64,000 nucleotides of DNA. Source: Emydura subglobosa (lineage: Eukaryota > Chordata > Testudines > Chelidae). The stretch lies in assembly GCA_007922225.1 (NCBI GenBank), contig ML679960.1:2432032-2496031 (forward strand). The letters run 5' to 3'. Made by a program: the position numbers and the translations under genes. Shown here in pieces: positions 33,580 to 45,100 of this stretch. The stretch's first letter is position 1. Every line of letters begins with the position of its first letter. The notes under the pieces were generated by a model that did not search any database, was not told the DNA's origin, and saw nothing but the letters and a program-made list of their open reading frames with translations.

Positions 33580-34967
33580 TTTGTTGCACATGCTCCTTAA
33601 GCAAACACTTACACACGTTTAGCTTCTAGCATGTGAAAAGTCACTGAAATCAAACATTAAACACATGCACAAGGGTTTACAGAATCGAGGTGTGAGTTAC
33701 AGTGAAAAGGTACATATCTTATTACAGTAGCCTTGCATTTTTGGACAAGAGACATGTTATAGACCACAATCTTGATGGCATATGGTAGAATCAGCATAAT
33801 ATCTTCTCATGAGTTTTCACTAGGTTGTGAGCTGTAGCGCATTTTCTACTAACCATTAATATTTAAATTTGCTTAAGAATGTCCTTCTTAAAATTAAGTG
33901 CTTTCCTCTTAATTTACAGAGCTCATTCTGATGATTTTGTTTAATCAATTCAAGCTTTTGTAGTCTCCCACTGATATTTGTCCATTACAAATTTCTAAAT
34001 AAGTTGATTTGAAAGAAGCCAGCTCTCAAGTTGTTAATCCTTACTAAAGCTACACAGTTGAAAGTATGAAAATAAAGGAAAATATTTTATATTCAAGTCT
34101 AGCTCTAATACTTTAATGTTAGTGAAGGGTAAAAAATTCCCCGTGTTGAAACAAACAGTTATTCCAACATCTCCCCTTTCTCTTCCAACTAATATAAACC
34201 TGCAGGAGAAATTATTTTAGATGCACTTAGCAGTGTCAGAGGTGTAACAACTTGAAATATTCCAATTTTTCTTTTAGCTGTCGTCTGTGTCCTGCTCATC
34301 ATGAGAAGAAATGGGTGTTCCCTATTTGCTCACATCTCCTAGGTCTTTTCACATCTCCTCAGTAGGACTCTTCCCTATCCTCCATTCCATGCAGCAATTA
34401 TCTGCAAATTTGCTGACTGACAGTAGTATCTGAAATTAAGGAGGTCTATGCTGAAGTTCTGAAGGGAGTTCTAAGGCATATTGTTAAACGCAATACCTGA
34501 AAGACAGAGAATTTTGTTAAAAAAGCTGCTGGAATTTTTATCTGAAGCAAAGAAAATGAATGACACTGGGGAGCCAATTCATGCATGACACATCTTCCAC
34601 CAAGCCAGATGATACTTTATTCCAAAATATGTGGACTCCTGAATGTGTCCTTCAATCTTCCGATGTGGCTGCCAGGCTAGTTAATTCAGTCTTGCTGCTG
34701 GAGTGCCCAAGTCACAGTTTGGGGGTAGTGGGGCAGCTCATGTGCCATTGACAATGATTATGGTATAAACATTAACAGCTGTGAAATGCACATAGAATTG
34801 GGATTAGTTAGTTATTGTTGTTGTTTATCTTATGGCAGTGCCAGCAGTCCCCAAATGAGACTGAAGACTTATTGTTCTAGATGCTGTACAAACAAGTAGC
34901 AAGAAATGGTCCCTGCACCGTAATTCTTACAATCTAAATACAATGGATGGGAGGATTCCAACGGCAC

Positions 34968-34986
34968 AGAGAGAGAGAGAGAGAGA
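34968..34986. repeat. GA dinucleotide microsatellite
   Basis: About nine GA units within intron 1, directly after a repeat-like stretch (34850-34960). Confidence 0.9.
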
Positions 34987-35242
34987 GGAAGTGACGTAGG
35001 TTGTCAGTTGAAGAATTGAAAGTAGATCCCATGTTTTCCAGCCCTGTCTAGTGTCTTGTCTGCCTCATATTTTACTTTGATTCCATGTGTTCGTTTCTTT
35101 GAGTGGGATAGTTCCTCAACAGTGGAATCATCATAACCTTCTTTAGCAGAGGTATTGACAGAGTGCTACATCAGTCCAGCTACAGTAATGCAATGTTGCA
35201 AATTAAATCTTGTTGCTTTACTTGCCTACAAATATGATAGTA

Positions 35243-35528
35243 GGACTATGTCTACACTGATGGCGGCAAAGTCGCCGCCTTCAGATTAATTTATCTGGAT
35301 CAACTGAGTGGTCACTGAAGACCTGCTCAGTTGATCCAGAAGTCGATGTTGTTAATCTACCCCCGCAAGTGGAGTAGCTCTGCGTCAACGGGAACGCGGT
35401 TCCCATCGGTGCAGTGCAGTGAAGACGGCGCGCAGAAGAGAAGCACAGCGGTCTACGGAGTAACGCAAATTTTTTGCGTAACTCCCATCGACTGCTGACA
35501 AATCGCGGAGGTAAGTGTAGACCAAGCC
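35243..35528. mobile_element. Short inverted-terminal-repeat element (MITE), same family as 48524
   Basis: Left end GGACTATGTCTACACTGATGG and right end AAGTGTAGACCAAGCC are imperfect inverted repeats, flanked by TA on both sides (35241-35242 and 35529-35530). Inside lies a palindromic segment built on GATCAACTGAG and CTCAGTTGATC. The 286-base element is related to 48524-48806. It has no transposase and lies only 250 bases upstream of PHEX exon 2. Confidence 0.75.
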
Positions 35529-35779
35529 TAAGTAATGTCTGTTTTGTGTGGACTGTCAGTTTGAATCTAGTGAAGAGGAGATGATGATTAAAGTACAATT
35601 TATTGGGACAAGATATATTTTTACAGAGTAAAAATATTACATTGTTTAGTGTGTATGCTGTTTAGTGTACATTGTTTAGTGGGGTGTTGAAACAAGAGAG
35701 TACACAGCGTTCGATTAAAAACAATAAGAATTAATTAATTCCAGTGCAAATTATCTCAATATGTTTTTCCATTTTGCAG

Positions 35780-35848
35780 TTAGCCAACGTCTTATAAACC
35801 TTCATCCTAAGCAACAGTATTGCTTGACTTCAGAATGCATTGAAGCTG
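35780..35848 (+). CDS. PHEX: PHEX exon 2 (start of ectodomain)
   Basis: The acceptor CCATTTTGCAG ends at 35779 and the donor G|GTAAGC begins at 35849. The exon is 69 bases, phase 1 to phase 1, the same length I recall for human exon 2. It completes codon 42 (Val) and encodes residues 43-64, SQRLINLHPKQQYCLTSECI and following, just outside the membrane. Cys56 and Cys61 correspond to the conserved ectodomain cysteines at the start of the M13 fold. The sequence is too short for the ORF finder to call, but splice sites, phase and protein match all agree. Confidence 0.93.
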
Positions 35849-37329
35849 GTAAGCAACAATTTTCGATCCTGTATTATATCTTAATGACAATACTTTGAGA
35901 GAAATATGAAATATTAATATTCTACAATTCCATGACAGCTTCTAATTCAAGAAGGGTTGGTAATGATGAATACATTTTAAGATCATTTAAAAACCAATCT
36001 AGCAGCAATTTACTGTAGTTCTGTTTTGCTTTTGTTTTTGTATTGCTATTGTGTTCTATTGTATCCTGTCTTTTCCTACTGTAGGCCAAGTGTTAGATAA
36101 AGTCAACTTTAGGAATGCTCACATTAATTAATTTTCCCTTTCAGTAGCCAGCAAAGCAACTAATTAGCAAAATGTTAATAATTACATAGATGTTTTAGGG
36201 CCTGATCTAGTAAATACTTAATACTAAGTGTGGTGACAATGGCTCTGATGCTGCAGCTCATTGCATGTGGGCAGACTGCTGTGCCCATTTGGAGAACCAT
36301 ATGATCATTTTTGCAGGATGGGGCCTATGGTGGCAGTACATGTTTTCAGCCTAAAAGCCTTATAAAGGCAGGGTGACATTTTCTAAACTGCTCAGTTTTG
36401 GCTTAACCCTGCTCACATTGAAAACAATGAGGGTTGTCCTATTCACTTTAATGAGAGCAAAGTTAAACCAATGCTTAGTATGTTTGGAAATCCAACTGTC
36501 AAGATATTTAATTAGAAACAAAGTTGACAATATGGTGTCTTTTGGGGGTATTTTTTTTTTCCAGTAATAGGGTGAACCTTATCATGTATGGAATTTGGAT
36601 TGCATTTGAAACCCTGATTGTTTAGGTGAACCTTTTGAGACTATAGAATTGGTTGGAAATCTCATGAGAACAAGGTTTTTCATGAAATTTTCTATAGTTA
36701 CTATTACCATTTTACCCTTTGGAAGAACAGCTTTTCTTGGGTATTTGGGCACTTCTCCTTGCAGCTGAATCCTCAAAAATGAGACACACACAAAAATAGT
36801 AAGCAATAGGCTGGAATAAATTGACTAAATAATTTAGAATCTCAAAAAATATGGGGCTTATTTTGAATTTGGGAAAAACTGGTGCTCGTATTTTATCTGA
36901 ACTAGTTTTCCTGTTTGTTAGTTGTGCTAATACAAAACTGATCTTAAATGTTTTGCTGGGTTCACAAAAATAGTGAGAGTTCAGAATCAGAAGTGGAGAC
37001 TCACTTGACTCAAATGTCTTACTTCAAAATGCACTGAGTAATGAATCCCTCCAGTCACAGCTTGTCTTACAACTATTCAAAGTTGTACAATAATTGCCTA
37101 TGGGGAAAGCATCTAGTAGTAAGCACTGTATTTAGTAAAGATGGGCCCAAACTATATAGGGCAGATGTTGATTAGGATCTTAACTTTCAAGGGAGTTCAG
37201 AGCTGCAGTTTTAGTTCAGATTTATCTCTAGCATTTGGGACACCACAAGTGGAGTGCAGAATGTATGGTAAGATAAAAGGAGGTGGTTGCATGTGTTACA
37301 AAGGACTAAGATTGTCTTTGGCCTAATAT

Positions 37330-39045
37330 AGAATCATAGACTCATAGAAGATTAGAGTTGGAAGGGACCTCAGGAGGTCATCTAGTCCAACCCCTGGCTC
37401 ATACGAGGACTAACCTCAGCTAAATCATTCTAGCCAAGGCTCTGTCAAGCCGTAGCTTAAAAACCTCTAATGATGGAGATTCCACCACTTCCCTAGGCAA
37501 CCCATTCCAGTGCTTCACCACCCTCCTAGTGAAAAACTTTTTCCTAATATCCAACCTAGACTTCCCCCACTGAAACTTGAGACCATTGCTCCTTGTTCTG
37601 TCATCTACTACCATTGAGAACAGCCTAGCTCCATCCTCCCTGGAACCCCCTTTCAGGTAGTTAAAGGCTGCTATCAAATCCCCCTTCATTCTTCTCTTTT
37701 GCAGATTAAACAAGCCTAGTTCCCTCAACCTCTCCTCATAAGTCTTGTGCTCCAGCCCCCTAATCATTTTTGTTGCCCTCCGCTGCACTCTCTCCAACTT
37801 GTCCACATCCTTTTTGTAGTGGGGGGCCCAAAACTGGACACAATACTCCAAATGCGGCCTCACCAATGTCGAATAGAGGGCAATAATCACTTCCCTCGAT
37901 CTGCTGGCAGTGCTCCTACTCATGCAGCCCAATATGCTATTAGCCTTCTTGGCAACCAGGGCACACTGCTGACTCATATCCAGCTTCTTATCCACTGTAA
38001 CCCCCAGGTCCTTTTCTGCAGAACTGCTGCCTAGCCCATAGTCCCCATTCTGTAGCTGTGCATGGGATTCTTCCGTCCTAAGTGGAGGACTCTGCTCTTG
38101 TCCTTGTTGAACCTCATCAGATTTCTTTTGGCCCAATCCTCCAATTTGTCTAGGTCACTTTGTAACCTATCCCTAACTTCCAGGGTATCTACCACTCCCC
38201 CTAGCTTAGTGTCATCTGCAAACTTGCTGAGGGTGCAATGTACCCCATCCTCCAGATCATTAATTAAAATCTTGAACAAAACCACCCCAGGACTGACCCC
38301 TGGGCTCTCCGCTTGTGACCGGCTGCCAGCTAGACATGGAGCCATTGATCACTACCCCTTGAGCCCGATGATCTAGCCAGCCCTCTATCCATTTTATAGT
38401 CCATTCATCCAACCCATACTTCTTTAACTTGTTAATAAGAATACTGTGGGAGACTCTATCAAAAGCTTTGTTAAAGTCAAGGTATATCACATCCACCGCT
38501 TTCCCCACATCCACAGAGCCTGTCACCTCTTCATAGAAGGCAATCAGGTTGGTCAGGCATGACTTGCCCTTGGTGAATCCATGTTGACTGTTCCTGATCA
38601 TCTTCCTCTCTTCCAAGTGCCTTAAGGACCTGCTCCATCATTTTTCCAGGGATTGAGGTGAGGCTGACTGGTCTGTAGTTCCCGGGATCCTCTTTCTTCC
38701 CTTTCTTGAAGATGGGCACTATATTTGCCTTTTTCCAATCATCAGGGACCTCCCCCAATTGCCACGAGCTTTCAAAGATAATTGCTAATGGCTCTGAAAT
38801 CACATCAGCCAACTCCCTCGGATGCATTGCTTCCGGCCCCATGGACTTATATATGTCCAATCTTTCTATATAGTCCTGAACCTGTTCCTTCAGCACTGAG
38901 GGATGTTCACCTCCTCCCCATTCTGTGCTGCCCAGTGCAGTAGTCGGGGAGCTGACCTCGTCTGTGAGTATGCTTGCTTGCTTGCTTTCCTTCTTTCCTT
39001 CCATCCAAACCTGTGTGTGCTTGCTGGACACTATGAGGGAAGAAA
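37330..39045 (-). mobile_element. CR1 LINE, 5'-truncated, in intron 2
   Basis: Minus-strand CR1 element. Its 3' end is at about 37330, with the typical terminal TCTATGAGTCTATGATTCTA repeat. The 3' region carries GGACCTCAGGAGGTCATCTA and the classical antisense CR1 text. Protein-like stretches cover most of it and the 5' end is truncated near 39045. It lies opposite to PHEX transcription. Among the CR1 pieces in the window it is the longest and youngest looking. Confidence 0.93.
37420..39031 (-). pseudogene. CR1 reverse transcriptase, frameshifted
   Basis: Four overlapping open stretches on the minus strand together cover much of a LINE reverse transcriptase. They are 39031-38531 ([20 protein letters not shown], finger), 38616-38260 ([14 protein letters not shown] and VIYLDFNKAFDRVSH, the first catalytic aspartate), 38345-38031 (SKFADDTKLGGVV, the catalytic FADD box) and 38136-37420 (thumb and C-terminal tail, including [11 protein letters not shown]). 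The catalytic aspartates are intact, but frame changes near 38600, 38300 and 38050 break the protein. The N-terminal endonuclease is lost through 5' truncation. Such copies cannot retrotranspose themselves. Confidence 0.92.
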
Positions 39046-40290
39046 CAGAGTAAAGGCATTATGGGTGAAAATAGGGACAGGTCTGATTAAATAAGAACTA
39101 AACCAACCTTCATCAAAACTCCAACCAATCCTGAACTTTCTCTCTTTGTAGCTATTCCATGAACATTTAAAAATTTCAGACAGGCAAAATTATTGTTATG
39201 GTAATTACCATTTGTGTAAAACTAGCAGGAACTGGAAATATTACCAGCAAAAATCTGTTAATTTTATTAGGCTTCCAATCCAACTTTTAGAGCAAAATTG
39301 TTTGGATAAACTTCAAAATTTATGGATGATTAGCCAAACTGAGCAGAACTTCCAAATCTCTTGAGTTATATCCACCATAGGTGCAGGTGACTTCTGCTGT
39401 TCCTGAAAGAAGCAATGTTTTTTTAGATTTCAAATCTATTCTGACTGATAGTGAGGTGGGGATAAGAAAACTGATCAGTATGCTATTCCATGCATGCCAT
39501 CGAAATCAGAAACTCTAGCTATCACATGCATTTTTATGCCACAACCATTTATTCTGGAATTTGGTTTTACTGATAACCGAGAGAGAGATCATTTGTCTGG
39601 GTGGCTTGGAAAAGTACTTTGTAAAAATCACTGACTATTAGAGTTGATGTCTTTATCAGAAGAGTCTCATCTCTAATAACAATCAGTGGGCATTCAGTCA
39701 TAAAGATTAAATGGGAGGCATTTTCTTTCCTCTCTTTCCTTTAGTGCTACGCTGCTGAAAGTAAAGAATGTATAATTTTGGGATATGCTAATTACAGCAT
39801 GTCTGACATGGTCTGATATTAAATGTCTAGATTGAATTCACTGTATCGTGGCAAGATGGAGAATCATAGAACCTGAATAGAAACAGAATTCTATAAATAA
39901 GTTCTATAAATATAAATATTTGTAGATCTGGATGCAGTGATCATCTCATTATAATAATCAACAGCAGGTTTGTCCAAATTATTTATTTCAATGAATGCAC
40001 AAATATTTTGGCTGTTTTTTGGCTTATGTATAGGCAAAGCTAGATGTTAATTAGTACAGGAGAATGGTATTCTTGCAGTTAAAGCCAGTCATTACTCAGT
40101 CTCTGCATAACAGGGTTATTATGGAAACAGGAAGACATCAGCATGCCAGGGAATTATCTTATCCTTCAGATGAGAGTGAAAAACCTTGTTTTGATAACTG
40201 ATATGTTGTAACTATCATTTTGAGAACGTGATCTTGCATCATTTTCTATTTTGCTAAAAATATTCCATAAATCCGTGTAATACTTTACAG

Positions 40291-40452
40291 CTGCCTCCAT
40301 CTTAAGCAAAATAAACCAGTCTGTGGATCCCTGTGAGAACTTTTTTCGGTTTGCCTGTGATGGTTGGAGATCTAATAATCCCATTCCTGAAGACTCATCA
40401 AACTATGGAATTTATCCTTGGTTGAGGCACAATGTGGACCTCAAGCTAAAAG
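40291..40452 (+). CDS. PHEX: PHEX exon 3 (N-terminal M13 ectodomain)
   Basis: The acceptor TACTTTACAG ends at 40290 and the donor G|GTAAAT begins at 40453. The exon is 162 bases, phase 1 to phase 1, the length I recall for human exon 3. It completes codon 65 and encodes residues 66-118. It has the M13 family signature [14 protein letters not shown] (Cys79 and Cys87, disulfide cysteines) and then [20 protein letters not shown], nearly identical to mammalian PHEX. A glycosylation sequon NQS lies at residue 73. The zinc-binding HExxH and later motifs belong to exons beyond this window. The open frame reads past the donor into the intron until a stop at about 40523. Confidence 0.95.
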
Positions 40453-42419
40453 GTAAATATGTTCTTTCTGAAAGCAATAAGAGCTCTTTTCACTGCAGCT
40501 TGTTATATATAGGCTTTATATAGAATGAATATTGACTCCATTCCCTTCCTTCATTTAGACTGATGTTAAGTAACATCTGACAGAACAATATCATGTTCTC
40601 TTTTTATAACATTTTTGCTGATGCTTTCGATAAGAGTACATTAACAGAAAACAAAACATGAGAAAAACACAGTTTGGGGGGAAGAACGTTTCTGCTGGCA
40701 ACCCTCTGAAACATGAATCCAGTAACCCACTGTGTGGCCAACAGAGAATGATACCAAAGGGAAAGACTGCAGGATTTGATCAGATCCTTTTTAGGCCATG
40801 TCTGCCATTTTCTAGGCCATTTTCATGGGGAAATTTTCAAACCATTTTCTCACTAGTTCAGTTGAAAGGGAACTAAAATTAAGGGGATCTCTGGGATCCA
40901 TTACTGCCACCATTTTTGAAAAGCACTTCTTAATGAAATAGTAGTAAAAATGAGTCTGTCTGTCCAAGCTTTCTCTACACCATGGGTATCACTGGTTTTA
41001 ACAGTTGTATCAGCGTTAGGACTCGTGGGAAGTATAAATTTCCCCAGGGTAGACAAAGACTTAGTGAAATGCATTAGCCTGATTGTCACAAAATGAACAG
41101 AGAGCTGTCCACATGCTACAAATGTGACTTCTACATTACATGGTGATTTTGTCACTTGCCATCATATTTTCCTCACCAACATGTTCTTTTAGATCAATAT
41201 TGTGCAGTTACCTTCACTCAATGTTATTCATGATATTTTCCTCTGCTTTCTGTGTTTATTTGATCAAAGATATTTTAAGTCAAAGCTTATTTTACCTGAG
41301 GTGGTGGTGGAGTGGTTCCCACAGGCTGTTTTGAAGAACTGTGTTTTGCAGTGTTCTTGGCATGTTTACTTAACTTGCTTATATAGAGTGGCAGATCAGA
41401 GCTTAGTATTCTGCTTCATTTAAGTTCCTTAGCCAGCTGGTAAATAAGCCATCTAGGTGTGTGGCGCCCATTAAAATATCTGAACTGTCATCAGAAAAAC
41501 AGAAAACTGTTTATGAGAATGTCTGGGGAAAAAAAATAGCCTAAAGTGGATATGTGTAGGAAGGTAGATATTTTTATCTGAACATGACCTGACTTTGTGC
41601 TGGACTCTATAGCAAAGCCACCTCAGCAGGAAATTCTACAGACTAGCAAGGAAAAGAGATGATGATGATTGTTAGGTAGGAAAAAGTGTCAGATTTTTAT
41701 AAGCTTTACTAAAACGATGAGTCATGTAAAGGAAGGGATATTGTTGTGCAAGATTTAATACTATCCTTGAAGTGCCTTAACATAGTACAATGAAAATGTG
41801 CTGCTGCCATATTAGTTGAAATAACATCAGCCTGTTCTGAGTGCAGCAGAGTAGAGAGTTGCACAAAAAGAGACTTATTGAATTTATTGTCCTCAGGGAT
41901 TTTCTGGTGCATCTTAAGGGCCTTCTCCAACTAACTTTCTTCAGTAAGGTCAGCATAAAGTGCACATTCATTCTAGATACGATTAACTGTTTTTATAGCT
42001 GCACTCAGTTACAAACACTATAGAACATGATCTAATGATTGCTGTTTTAGGTCTTTCTTGAGGATGCCTCTGAACCCTAAACCCTATTGCTGGAGACTGG
42101 TTTAAGTTATACTTTACATGCTGATTTTCCTAATCTTACGACTGCCAAAGCGACATATTAGATAGCTCCATATCAGGCACAAACTGCAACCATATATAAG
42201 CCTGATCTAATGAAACATTGAAGCAAGGTTTATTTAGCCATGGTGGGCTATTACTGTAGACTACTGTATGTCACCGCTCACAAAGGCTTGGGCAAAATTG
42301 TTTGGTTTATTTGCTGAAAAATGCTGTTTTCGGTCGACCCAAAACTTTTTGCAAATTTGATATAAAGTTTTTTGGGCCCAGCTTCAGAAAAGAGAGTGCA
42401 TGTGTTTGTTCCCCTCTTT

Positions 42420-43060
42420 ATCACCTTTTGACCAGTGGTTAGGGCACTTGTCTGCAATGTGGGGGACTCAGGTTTGAATGGACACTCTGATGCAGAGACT
42501 TGAACTAAGATGTCCCCACACCCAGATGAGTGCCCTAATCGCCAGGTTTTAGGCGATTCTAGGGTAGGCTGGTTGCAATCTCTCCTACTGAAGCTTTGTT
42601 TAAATGCTTAGATATTCATTGGAGCAAAGACTTGAATTCAGGTCTGTCCCCTGCTGGGGGAGTGCTCTAAACACTAAGCCAGAGGTCATCGAACTGTGGG
42701 ACGTGTCCCACTGAGGGGAGGTAGAGGATTGTTGCGGCAGGAGACTCTGCCATGCTGGGGGCTCCCAGTGGGAAAATCCTGGTGATGAGAGCAGGAAGCC
42801 CCAGCTGTGGGGTTCCGGAGGGGGGGGAGGGGACCGCCCCACCACGGCTGCTCCCAGTCCCAGCTGGAGGGGCATTGGGTGCACGGACAGGAGTAAAGTG
42901 GGAGTGGGGAGGACACGGGATAAAAAGTGTGGGGACCACTGCAGTATGCTATTGGCTGTTCTGCTCTGTCTTTTCTGCTGAAGCAGTTCCACTTCGTATA
43001 AATATAAATATTCATTGGGCCGGGGAGAGAGTAAGAATGGCTCTATAGCCTAGGGATGAA
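42420..43060. repeat. tRNA-like or low-copy interspersed repeat interrupted by a hAT element
   Basis: The left part has AGTGGTTAGGGCACTTGTC and a following GGTTTGAATGG, resembling the A and B boxes of tRNA-derived SINE heads. The stretch AGTGCTCTAAACACTAAGC before 42680 continues as TATTGGCTGTTCTGCT after 42949. The two sides fit together once the hAT element is removed. Confidence 0.5.
42680..42941. mobile_element. Non-autonomous hAT DNA transposon with target duplication
   Basis: The ends CAGAGGTCATCGAACTGTGGG and AAGTGTGGGGACCACTG are imperfect hAT-type inverted repeats. It is flanked by CACTAAGC (42672-42679) and CAGTATGC (42942-42949), an 8-bp duplication matching at 6 of 8 positions. 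The 262-base GC-rich interior has no transposase. The proline/glycine-rich frames in it are not genes. Confidence 0.8.
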
Positions 43061-44056
43061 GGTGCTCACATGGGAAGGTAGGAGATGTGGATTCAAATTC
43101 CTCCTCTGGATCAGGCAGACAGAAGATTGACATCTCAGGAAAGTGCCCCAAACACTCAGCCAAAGGGCATAACTCCTCCCTCTCCCCAAACAGTTTCAGA
43201 ACCGATTATTTCTGAATTTTCTGAAAAATAAATGATTCCCCCAGCCCTACCTCTCACCCTCGTTTTGGGTACTAGCCCTCTTAACAGATAACACTAGTAA
43301 AGGAAATCATGTTAAACCTCGAATTTAAATATTTGTGGGAGGTGGGTTTACTGAAGAGCGGATGGGGGAACAGGGCGGGGAGAAGAGGATAAGAGGGGCA
43401 GGTGTGGAGTGAAGCTTAGATGGAGATTTGGTGGGGAGGGGAAGGCTTGGAGCAAACAGCCAAGCTGACGGTAGAGAAAGCCCAGTCAGAAGTGTAGGAA
43501 GTTCTCTAAATGTGCAGAGGATCCTGCTTTGACTGCTTCTGCTCCAACCAGCTGGAGACTTTGGCCAGTTTCTCTTTGCAGTTTCCCCCCAAGATTATAT
43601 GGTGGGATGGAGGGGAAGCTGTGCCTGGGTCCTAATGCCTCTATATTGTGTGTGGTGTTCTCGGCTGTATAGTTCCCAGCCCCCTCTGCTCAGCTCCATT
43701 TTACACCCTCCCACCAGTGCAACAGTCCCTGCTATGGCTGTTTCTGCTCCTTTCAGTGGGAGTTGATGAATGCTCAGCACCTTTGGAAATCAGGCCCCTT
43801 ATTTAAGAACCTAAATATGGAATTGAAAAACCTAATTTTAGGAACCCACATTTTGAAAATTTTGGTCTAGGTCTTCTAATTATTCTCAATGGTCCCTGGC
43901 ATGTTATTGTAGTTGTCCCATTTAACATCTAGTTGTAGACTAGAAAAAAATCTTTAAAGGACTCTTTACTACTTAAGTTCCAGGTAATGAAATATTTACC
44001 ACATTAAAGAAAACTATTAATCTTAGTCTGATAACATAGTTTGGGCATGTTTTCTT

Positions 44057-44146
44057 GTACCATGTCAGTCCCAGGATATTAGAGATATGAGGTGGGTGAG
44101 GTAATATTTTTATTGGACCAACTTGATATTATCTCATCCACCTTGC
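44057..44146 (+). repeat. Half of the palindromic repeat family at 49979
   Basis: GTCAGTCCCAGGATATTAGAG is followed by GGTGGGTGAGGTAATATTTT and TATTGGACCAACTTG. It matches the repeat at 49979-50140, partly in reverse orientation, but only one arm is recognisable here. Confidence 0.6.
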
Positions 44147-44214
44147 CTTTCTAATAGTTGGGGCATAAAGTCATGTTTTTGGTATTTTATATTCTTTCAT
44201 GATATGATTGTCAC

Positions 44215-45100
44215 ACTGGCTGGATTGGTGGGGGCATTTATTATATTATTTAACATCAGTATATCAAAATCATAATTCATATGAGATATGCTATGTCAGG
44301 TACTGTTAGAAAGGCTGTAATGTGCTAAGTAAGATGATAATGTTTATGTTCATGTGTTATATGTGTAATGGAAGTTATGGATATGGTTGATATATCTGTA
44401 TTTCAAATTGTGGTGTGTCTGGGTGATACCCCGGACAGGATGGCTGCAGCACTAGCCTGCTTAATGGCCAATTAAGAAATTCAGAGGTACAATGGGCTAG
44501 GGGGAAAAGCCAGGGATATACCTGATGAGTCACCAGTCACTCATGTGACCCTGGACTCCATCTTATTCCTGTTAATTTCCACAAGCAGCATGGCAAAGGC
44601 CAAAGGACATTAAAAGACAGCTGCACCCCATCCATTTGTCTTCAGTCTTCAGCCTACCACTGGATCAACTCATCTACAACTAAACTGAAGCTGTGAAACA
44701 AAAGGACTGAGACCATCCAGGTACTGGATGTATACCAGAGGGACTGTACAAGCCTGCAAACTCCACGATTCTATTAGAAACCTGATATATATGGATTTTC
44801 AAATCAATTGTATTTGTCTGATTGCTTTAATCCTTTAACATTTATCTTATAGTTTGTTTCTTTCTTTTTATAATAAGCCTTTAGTTTTATTTACTACAGG
44901 ATTGGCTGGCAGCGTGGTATTTTGGGTAAGATCTAAACTTATATTGATCTGGTATTGTGGCTGACCCTTTGGAGTTAGGAGAAACCTTTTTGGTAAAGAG
45001 CACAGAGTTTTAAATAACTGATCTCTTTACTGGACCTAGTGCTGATTGAGAGCCAGAGACTGAAATGCAGAAAAGGGGCTGTGTATATTTTTGTTTTGGC
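44215..45100 (+). repeat. LTR-like repeat, long form of the element at 2325
   Basis: The first part (44215-44300) and last part (44980-45090) match 2370-2560 in order and orientation. Between them lie about 680 bases that contain a TTTATAATAAGCCTTTAG poly-A-signal-like region and GGATTGGCTGGCAGCGTGG. These resemble the R and U5 part of LTRs in turtle genomes. No coding domains are seen. The family is not identified. Confidence 0.5.

Larger units (their letters stand above)
29221..35779 (+). other. PHEX: PHEX intron 1
   Basis: A 6.6-kb intron from GTAAGT to TTTTGCAG, phase 1. No other exon is visible. It contains a hairpin-forming repeat (30686-30774), a CR1-like 3' end (31375-31585), a CR1 fragment (32812-33060), two short transposon derivatives (33347-33579 and 35243-35528), a GA run (34968-34986) and AT-rich stretches near 31790-32230. 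Confidence 0.85.
35849..40290 (+). other. PHEX: PHEX intron 2
   Basis: A 4.4-kb intron from GTAAGC to TTACAG, phase 1. Its main feature is a 1.7-kb antisense CR1 LINE (37330-39045). The rest (35849-37329 and 39046-40290) shows no exon or clear repeat family. Confidence 0.85.

Noticed and set aside
42600..43048. Proline/serine-rich frames of 90-130 codons
   Set aside because: They overlap the GC-rich hAT insertion at 42680-42941 and its host repeat. They have no conserved motif and no start or splice support.
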